A DNA stretch of 36,109 nt, from contig JBDKIU010000113.1 of the NCBI GenBank assembly GCA_039796915.1, forward strand, positions 1-36,109, read 5' to 3'. The notes beneath the pieces were generated by a model. It had not been told where the DNA came from. It saw only the letters and a program-made list of their open reading frames with translations, and did not search any database. The stretch's first letter is position 1. Every line of letters begins with the position of its first letter. This stretch comes from REEB481 sp039796915. GTDB taxonomy: Bacteria; Bacteroidota; Bacteroidia; NS11-12g; UBA955. Positions 31,439 to 36,109 of this stretch are shown in pieces. Position numbers and translations under genes: made by a program.

Positions 31439-32178
31439 ACCATACCCCTTTTCTTCTTGATCTGCTCGTAGGATTGCTGCACCCTTCTGAATTTATCCTC
31501 CGCTTCTTTTTTCATTTGTTCCCCCAAACCACTGAGTTTGTCGGGATGGTATTTCATGGCCATGCGGCGGTAAGCGCGTTTCACTTCATCGTCTGAAGCG
31601 TCGGGTTTGATTTCAAGGATTTCGTAGTCGGCATCTCCCGAAACCACGAACATGGCGCGCACGCTCAGGTAATCGGGCGTGGTGATGCCCATGTGGGCTG
31701 CGATAAATTCCAGCATGCGCAGTTCTCCGGGAGCTACGTCACCATCGGCTCTGGAAATGCGGAACAGGATGTGCAACAATTCCAGGCGCTGGCTGTAGGA
31801 CATGTTCGCGCGTATTTGCTTGCACACGCCGGCAACATCCACCTGCTTTTTGAGCAATTCCCGCAGGATGAGCAGGTATTGTTTCACCTGTTCATCGGTA
31901 TAGGTACGCATGAGCATGGCCTTGACCATGTCGAGTTCGCTGCGCATCACCCGACCGTCGGCGTTCATCACGGCGCTGATCAGCACCAGCAGGCTCATGG
32001 CAAAGTCGCCGGACTGTGTTTGGCTGGTGCGTGAACCCGCGGGACGACGTACCGGCTGTTCTTCGCTGTCGGAAGAGGCTGCGTCGAAATAGCTGCCGAT
32101 GGCAAAGCCCACAATGGCGCCTATGGGTCCGCCAAGCACCCAGCCCAAACCGCCACCTATAAATTTTCCGAAGCTCAA
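31435..32178 (-). CDS. TerB-like / DnaJ-domain protein (DjlA-like)
   Basis: A 247-residue protein that begins at a TTG (TTGA overlap with the DUF4340 stop). Residues 4-30 form a glycine-zipper membrane segment (FIGGGLGWVLGGPIGAIVGFAIG). Residues 58-165 are a helical TerB-like domain with paired DGxV acidic turns (MNADGRVMRSE, RADGDVAPGE). Residues 182-245 are a J-domain: YEILEIKPDASDDEVKRAYRRMAMKYHPDK with an intact HPD. DjlA of E. coli has the same order and acts as a membrane-anchored DnaK co-chaperone. DnaK is not in the window. Confidence 0.9.
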   Translation of the reverse strand: MSFGKFIGGGLGWVLGGPIGAIVGFAIGSYFDAASSDSEEQPVRRPAGSRTSQTQSGDFAMSLLVLISAVMNADGRVMRSELDMVKAMLMRTYTDEQVKQYLLILRELLKKQVDVAGVCKQIRANMSYSQRLELLHILFRISRADGDVAPGELRMLEFIAAHMGITTPDYLSVRAMFVVSGDADYEILEIKPDASDDEVKRAYRRMAMKYHPDKLSGLGEQMKKEAEDKFRRVQQSYEQIKKKRGMV

Positions 32179-33197
32179 GGAATCTGCGTAAAGTCCGTCA
32201 GTTTTTTCAACCTGTTGCGCAGCACTGCGTCCTGCATCTGCACCAGTTCGGGCGTTCCATTAACCCTGGCCCAGTAGTATTCTATTTCAAACAGGCGCAA
32301 GTTGCCGTCTCTGTCTTCAGGAGCATACGTTTCGTCGCTCACAGGAATGCGAAACAGTTCCAGGGTTTGCGATTTGCCATCACGCGTAGCGAGCTTCAGG
32401 GTACAAAATGGTTTTGAACGAAGCACCGTATCGGCGCGCTGCTTTGGCAGATTTGGCCAGCCTTCCATGTGTACGTGCTCGAACATGCCAACCAGCGAGC
32501 GCAATGGATTCTGCGGCACGGCAACCTTTGCGCCCCGCGCATCGAGCAGGGCTATTCCTGCATCATCCGGACGGTCAATCACGAAAGACTCAGAAGCTTG
32601 TTCGTGCCAGGTCACTTCCAGCCTGCGTATATCTTCAGCTTTGGCATGCATCACTTCTTTGCTGCGCCAATCTTTCAGCACCGTGCTGAAATAAGGGGAA
32701 AGGTATCCTTCAAAGCCCGGAACTTCGAGCACATACGGGCGTTTCAATCCGGACATATACATATAAGTTCCCAGAGAATTGGGCGTGGGACCACCCACAT
32801 AAAGTGTTTTTTCAAGGGTTCCGTTCATGTAGAACTCGGCCTTCACTGCATGCAGGTATAAGTTTCGGTTGATGGCTTCGGAAGCACTGTCGCCCACCGG
32901 ATACTTCACCTGAAGCTTCTTCATCACAAAGTTCAGAAGCATGTCAATATTTGAAGTATTGGCGGGGAACACGCCCTGAGCACCTTTCACCGTCCAGTTT
33001 CCGGCTTCATCTTTTTGGAGGATTACATAATCTTTGGTGCTGTTTTTCGACAGGAAGATTTTATCCACTTTCTGCGTCTGTTCGATGGCAAAATCCTTAG
33101 GGCCCGCCTCCATCGTAGAGTTGAGGTTGCGCCTCAAAAGGAAGAAGGCGATGGCCGCCACCGCCACAACACTTAAAAGCAAAAGGATTCTTTTCAT
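32175..33197 (-). CDS. DUF4340 domain membrane-anchored protein
   Basis: The start at 33197 (MKRILLLLSVVAVAAIAFFLLRR) gives 340 residues; an in-frame upstream Met at 33236 adds 13 residues running into the mpg end. After one N-terminal membrane segment the protein is mostly beta-rich and extracytoplasmic, with FAIEQTQKVDKIFLS, the VILQKDEAGNWTVKG hairpin typical of DUF4340, a YVGGPTPNSLGTYMYMSG block and LSPYFSTVLKDWRSKEV. DUF4340 proteins are widespread, sometimes next to gliding ABC genes, but those are absent here. Role unknown. Confidence 0.88.
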   Translation of the reverse strand: MKRILLLLSVVAVAAIAFFLLRRNLNSTMEAGPKDFAIEQTQKVDKIFLSKNSTKDYVILQKDEAGNWTVKGAQGVFPANTSNIDMLLNFVMKKLQVKYPVGDSASEAINRNLYLHAVKAEFYMNGTLEKTLYVGGPTPNSLGTYMYMSGLKRPYVLEVPGFEGYLSPYFSTVLKDWRSKEVMHAKAEDIRRLEVTWHEQASESFVIDRPDDAGIALLDARGAKVAVPQNPLRSLVGMFEHVHMEGWPNLPKQRADTVLRSKPFCTLKLATRDGKSQTLELFRIPVSDETYAPEDRDGNLRLFEIEYYWARVNGTPELVQMQDAVLRNRLKKLTDFTQIP

Positions 33198-33205
33198 TAT
33201 TGATG

Positions 33206-33213
33206 CAAAAATA
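33206..33213 (-). promoter_or_regulatory. Possible internal -7 element TATTTTTG before the DUF4340 gene
   Basis: A perfect TAnnTTTG match on the minus strand in the 20-bp gap between mpg and the DUF4340 gene, 8 bp before the ATG. The -33 region within mpg lacks TTTG at normal spacing, so it may be a chance match in an AT-rich gap. Confidence 0.35.
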
Positions 33214-33217
33214 GGCC

Positions 33218-33814
33218 TTATTGCGACCGCCTCCACGCCCGTTCGTCAAAGCCAACCGCGGGAACATCCCAAACAAAACGGTAAGGCAGGGAAGCATCCG
33301 CACCCGCATAATCCACTCCGATGCGCGGGGTTATTTGAACAGCTTCAGAAGGAATATGCATGCCGCGATCTTCCAGACGGATGAAGGGTGAATGGGTCAC
33401 ATCTTCACCATTAAATTCCATATTTATTCCCAACTGCTTTGTTAGTTTGCCAGGACCGGAAACCAGTTTCCATTCCTTTTCTGAAGATTCCCGAACCAGC
33501 GCTCCACGCAGCAGGATGGCATGCGGAACACCTTCTGTATTGCTTACAATATTGCACAAATGATGGATGCCGTAACACAGATAAACATAGATGGTTCCAC
33601 CCGTTTGATACATGGTTGCGGTGCGCTTGGTGTAGCGGCCGTTCCATGCGTGTGAGGCCCGATCGTCCACGCCGGCATAAGCTTCGGTTTCAGTAATGAG
33701 TGCCTCAAATTGCCCTGCAGCGCTTTGAACACAGAGCACTTTCCCAAGCACGTCGCGGGCAAGCGCCACCACATCGGGCTGCAGAAAATAAGCACGCGGC
33801 AGGCGCTGTTTCAT
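33218..33814 (-). CDS. mpg: DNA-3-methyladenine glycosylase (AAG/MPG type)
   Basis: It removes alkylated purines such as 3-methyladenine from DNA. The 198-residue protein has the AAG pattern: LARDVLGKVLCV, the catalytic ITETEAYAGVDDRASHA (Glu activates water), RTATMYQTGGTIYVYLCYGIHH with the intercalating-Tyr and YGIHHLCN motif, HAILLRGAL, and SGPGKLTKQLGI. Length and order are normal. Its ATG overlaps the stop of the small membrane protein (ATGA). A second alkylation-related gene, the ATL at 22567-22911, is in another transcript. Confidence 0.96.
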   Translation of the reverse strand: MKQRLPRAYFLQPDVVALARDVLGKVLCVQSAAGQFEALITETEAYAGVDDRASHAWNGRYTKRTATMYQTGGTIYVYLCYGIHHLCNIVSNTEGVPHAILLRGALVRESSEKEWKLVSGPGKLTKQLGINMEFNGEDVTHSPFIRLEDRGMHIPSEAVQITPRIGVDYAGADASLPYRFVWDVPAVGFDERAWRRSQ

Positions 33815-34119
33815 ACACTGCCCACAGCCAATCCGAGCAAGCTACCCAAAACCAGCGAGGCGATTACGCTTCCGGGAATAGCCGCACGGTTGCGGTAAAA
33901 CAATTGAATCTGGAATGGCAACATGCCCAAAAAACCGAAGAATGTACCACGAAACACCACAGGTTCCGATACAGGGAAATACGCAACGGCCAGGGCAATA
34001 AATACCCACTGCAACCAGATGGCAGCGATGGAAAATACCGGCACTTTGCGTTTGAACATTGGCAATGCATCGATCAATCCGATCAAGAGCCCAAGCAGGA
34101 TATAGAGGAATAATTTCAT
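33811..34119 (-). CDS. Small hypothetical membrane protein
   Basis: A 102-residue protein with four predicted membrane helices: LYILLGLLIGLIDALPMF, FSIAAIWLQWVFIALAVAYF, FRGTFFGFLGMLPFQIQLF, and VIASLVLGSLLGLAVGS. A short polar RNRAAIPGS loop precedes the last helix. I recognise no family. It starts 1 bp after the stop of the T9SS protein and overlaps mpg by ATGA, so it is very likely translated. Role unknown. Confidence 0.7.
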   Translation of the reverse strand: MKLFLYILLGLLIGLIDALPMFKRKVPVFSIAAIWLQWVFIALAVAYFPVSEPVVFRGTFFGFLGMLPFQIQLFYRNRAAIPGSVIASLVLGSLLGLAVGSV

Positions 34120-34120
34120 G

Positions 34121-35566
34121 TTATCTGATTAAAAATGACTGTGCCTGAACGCCTTGAGCACTTTCAAGATGCATCATGTACAGTCCTTGTGGAAAACCAG
34201 CAAGGTTCAAGGAGGTTCGGCCCTCGTGAATCTGAACTGCTTCAGCAAATACCAGCACGCCATCCATGCGAGAAATAACCAGCCGCAGCGGGCCGTCAGG
34301 CAGGCCTGTCAGGTTCAGCATTCCGGTGGTGGGATTGGGCCAAAGCTGAAACGTTACCGGTGAGGAATTTCTCAAACCAAGACTGTGCGCAAACTCATAA
34401 GCGCCGATGTCTGGCTTGCCGTCGAAACTGCGCGGCATAAAGCCACAGGTATCCTGATACATTTTATTCGGAACAAGCCAAAGCCCTTTGGTACTGCGGT
34501 TCAGCAGCAGGCCGGCGTTGATGGCCGGAGACGTTTGAGCCAGTCGGTAATCTCCCGCTGAAAGGTTGATAAAATCCGGAACATTCAACGCATCGTTGAT
34601 GAGGTTATGGCTGCTGTCCAGCGCAGCCGCCGTGCCCAGCAGCAGACCACCCGTTTTGGGTCCTGCAAAAATGTTGTTTTTCACCAGAAATGTATCCGTT
34701 CCCGGAGTGGCTACCTGTACAAAAACGCCTTTACTGTTGCGGTTTACAAAGGTATTGTTCACGACAAAAAGGTGATGCGGACCGGGATTGATGAAGCCTT
34801 CCAGCCCGTAAGCCACCATATTGGTATTCGCTGAATTTGGTCCCTGCTCAAATACATTGCCCATCAACACCGCCGTTCCCCCGTTGGGAATATCCACATT
34901 GCGGCTGTCGGTGGAATTGAAGTTGGAAATACGGTTGTACAGGATGAAAGTATGATCCGCGCGGCTTTTCAGTTCGTGGCCCTAGGCTATGGCATCATGG
35001 GAGAAATTATACCTGAAGATAAAAGTATCAATGTGGTTGATGTATATGTTGTGCTGATACCCCGGATTCTGCGGACTTCCGCCGTTCAGAAACTCCGAGA
35101 ATTCAATGGTGACGGTACAACCCGGAATATATCCACCGGCAAGAACACCCATTTCATTCCCGACAAAGCGACAATGGCGCACCCATAAATCCAGTCCTTC
35201 CTGCCTGATTCCGGCGCCATTGCGGCTGGGCACTTTTGCGTTGCGGAAGTCGAGGTTTTCGATGGTGGTCTGGTTTCCCTTCACCACAAAAATCCCTTTG
35301 CCGTTGGATGCGTTGTTTTCCAGCTTCGCGCCCGCCACCAGCACCGGACGACCGCCAACGCCGCGAATCAGCAGGCGGTGGGCTGTCCAGGTCACCTGTT
35401 CATCATCCGTGTAGGTAGCCGCATCAATAAGTACGGTATCGCCGTCGCGCACCAAGCCATCTACCTGACTGCAGAAGGTGTAGTTTCGGGTTGGGCCAAC
35501 CTGCCAGATGGCAGCCTCCAGGCCGGAGCAGAGGAGCAAGGCTCCGAAGTATAAAAGCATGCGCAT
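34121..35566 (-). pseudogene. T9SS-sorted right-handed beta-helix protein interrupted by an in-frame TAG
   Basis: Two frames, 34982-35566 (N-terminal) and 34121-34981, lie in the same reading phase with only TAG (34984-34982) between them. Read through, it is one 481-codon protein: signal peptide (MRMLLYFGALLLCSGLEA), beta-helix rungs with repeated short strands and Asn-rich turns (NNTFVNRN, RHCRFVGNEMGVLAGG, EFSEFLNGG), and a C-terminal T9SS type A sorting domain (LWPNPTTGMLNLTGLP ... LNLAGFPQGLYMMHLESAQG). The coding sequence continues sensibly across the stop (HDAIA, stop, GHELKSRADHTFILYNRI). The next ATG-like start after the stop is a GTG at 34897, with no signal peptide. It is a nonsense mutation or a sequence error. 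The native protein would be surface-exposed or secreted. Confidence 0.75.
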
Positions 35567-35571
35567 TCATT

Positions 35572-35598
35572 CAAATGTAATGCTTGCACATCCTTCAA
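35572..35598 (-). promoter_or_regulatory. Putative promoter of the T9SS beta-helix gene and following run
   Basis: On the minus strand TACATTTG (35579-35572) is an exact TAnnTTTG -7 element 5 bp before the ATG (35566); a TTG at 35598-35596 lies 16 bp further upstream, slightly short of ideal spacing. It would drive the long minus-strand gene run. Confidence 0.5.
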
Positions 35599-35602
35599 CC
35601 AT

Positions 35603-36109
35603 TCAGGGCTGCAAATTCTGGAAGCGACAGAAGATAAATTCCTGCGTGGTTCCAAAGGGTGTGGTGTGGGTGTCGTCCACGCATTCCAGGTGTTTGAATC
35701 CGTATTGCTCCACCAGCGCCCGCATCGAAGCAGCATCGTATTGCTGAATTTCCAGGCCGCTGCATTTCAGGGGACCTTTTACGGAAAACGTCCCGATGAT
35801 GGCCTGCCCATTCAGTGTTTGGGCCATCAGCTTCAGATAGGCATTGCGTTCTTCATCGGTTCTGAGGAAGTGAAAAGCTGCGCGGTCATGCCACAGCGCC
35901 ACCGGATGCGCAGGCTTCCAGTCGAGTACATCGCTGTGTACCCAATGCACTTTAGCGGCATCGGCACCAAGTCTGGCCTGGGCTTTTTCCAGGGCGGCGC
36001 GTGAAATATCCAGTACCGTGATATGCGTAAATCCTTCCCGCAGTAAAAAATCTACCAAAAGACTGTCGCCGCCGCCAATATCCACAATCGGCGCATCTTT
36101 CGGGAGTTC
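35603..36109 (-). CDS. Class I SAM-dependent methyltransferase (5' truncated by the window end)
   Basis: The frame is open to the window edge (LPKDAPIVDIGGGDSLLVD at the visible start), so the N-terminus is missing and the GTG at 36085 is not a real start. About 168 residues are visible. They carry the SAM-binding VDIGGGDS (motif I), VLDISRAAL with the acidic residue of motif II, SDVLDWKP, and ALWHDRAAFHFLRTDEERNAYL, which resembles the post-I/motif III region of thiopurine- or tellurite-type (TehB-like) methyltransferases. Substrate unknown. It ends 37 bp before the T9SS beta-helix gene. Confidence 0.85.
   Translation of the reverse strand, partial: ELPKDAPIVDIGGGDSLLVDFLLREGFTHITVLDISRAALEKAQARLGADAAKVHWVHSDVLDWKPAHPVALWHDRAAFHFLRTDEERNAYLKLMAQTLNGQAIIGTFSVKGPLKCSGLEIQQYDAASMRALVEQYGFKHLECVDDTHTTPFGTTQEFIFCRFQNLQP

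Noticed and set aside
34982..34984. Stop-codon recoding (amber read as an amino acid)
   Set aside because: TAG ends the M19-like gene at 5184 and the GH13 gene at 14549 at natural protein ends, so general amber recoding does not fit.

Overview
The window looks like a core-genome segment of a member of the Bacteroidota. The signs are a type IX secretion (T9SS) C-terminal sorting domain, the promoter -7 signature TAnnTTTG in front of several genes, families typical of the phylum (YfhO, DUF3109, DUF4340, DUF2147, TlpA/DUF4369-type proteins, SusA-like GH13), few Shine-Dalgarno motifs, and many 1-4 bp stop/start overlaps. Base composition looks even at roughly 50 % GC. I see no integrase, transposase, phage gene or CRISPR array. 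Species or family cannot be read from this alone.

Layout. 1-881: the end of an unrecognised gene and a secreted DUF2147 protein. 882-1386: an AT-rich gap with a long perfect palindrome and promoter-like motifs. 1387-5184: a tight three-gene cassette made of a membrane protein and two different metal-dependent TIM-barrel hydrolases; this is the least explained unit. 5233-6297 (minus): an outer-membrane barrel. 6393-11497: YfhO, adenylate kinase, a SIMPL protein and a polytopic Gpi18/GT87-like protein. 11569-15977: dprA, a secreted GH13 enzyme, YqgE and prmC, nearly all overlapping, closed by a strong bidirectional terminator. 16010-16633 (minus): an AT-hook protein with a winged-helix-like end, divergent from dxs (16755-18497). 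18494-20366 (minus): LON-domain protein, tsaB, then a pabA/trpG-type glutaminase. 20434-25312: a DUF4177-like exported protein, an alkyltransferase-like (ATL) gene coupled to a large exported protein, a TlpA-family thioredoxin and a small barrel. 25402-25477: tRNA-Phe(GAA) with its terminator. 25551-26983: a CMD/AhpD-like protein, DUF3109 and purE. 26997-35566 (minus): a long nearly gapless run, in transcription order a T9SS beta-helix protein (interrupted by an in-frame TAG), a small membrane protein, mpg, DUF4340, TerB-DnaJ, an EamA transporter, YicC, an EreA/ChaN-like enzyme fused to a barrel-like domain, and pssA. 35603-36109: a truncated methyltransferase.

How the genes work together. 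Much is housekeeping: isoprenoid precursors (dxs), purines (purE), phospholipid (pssA), nucleotide balance (adk), release-factor methylation (prmC), tRNA t6A (tsaB), DNA uptake (dprA) and repair (mpg). This is interleaved with cell-envelope and secreted proteins. The items most worth a second look are the hydrolase cassette, the AT-hook/winged-helix protein with AT-rich direct repeats across its own promoter, the EreA-like/barrel fusion, two palindromes sharing the core GGTTTAAACC, and the amber-interrupted T9SS protein. None of these is shown to be a new system by sequence alone.
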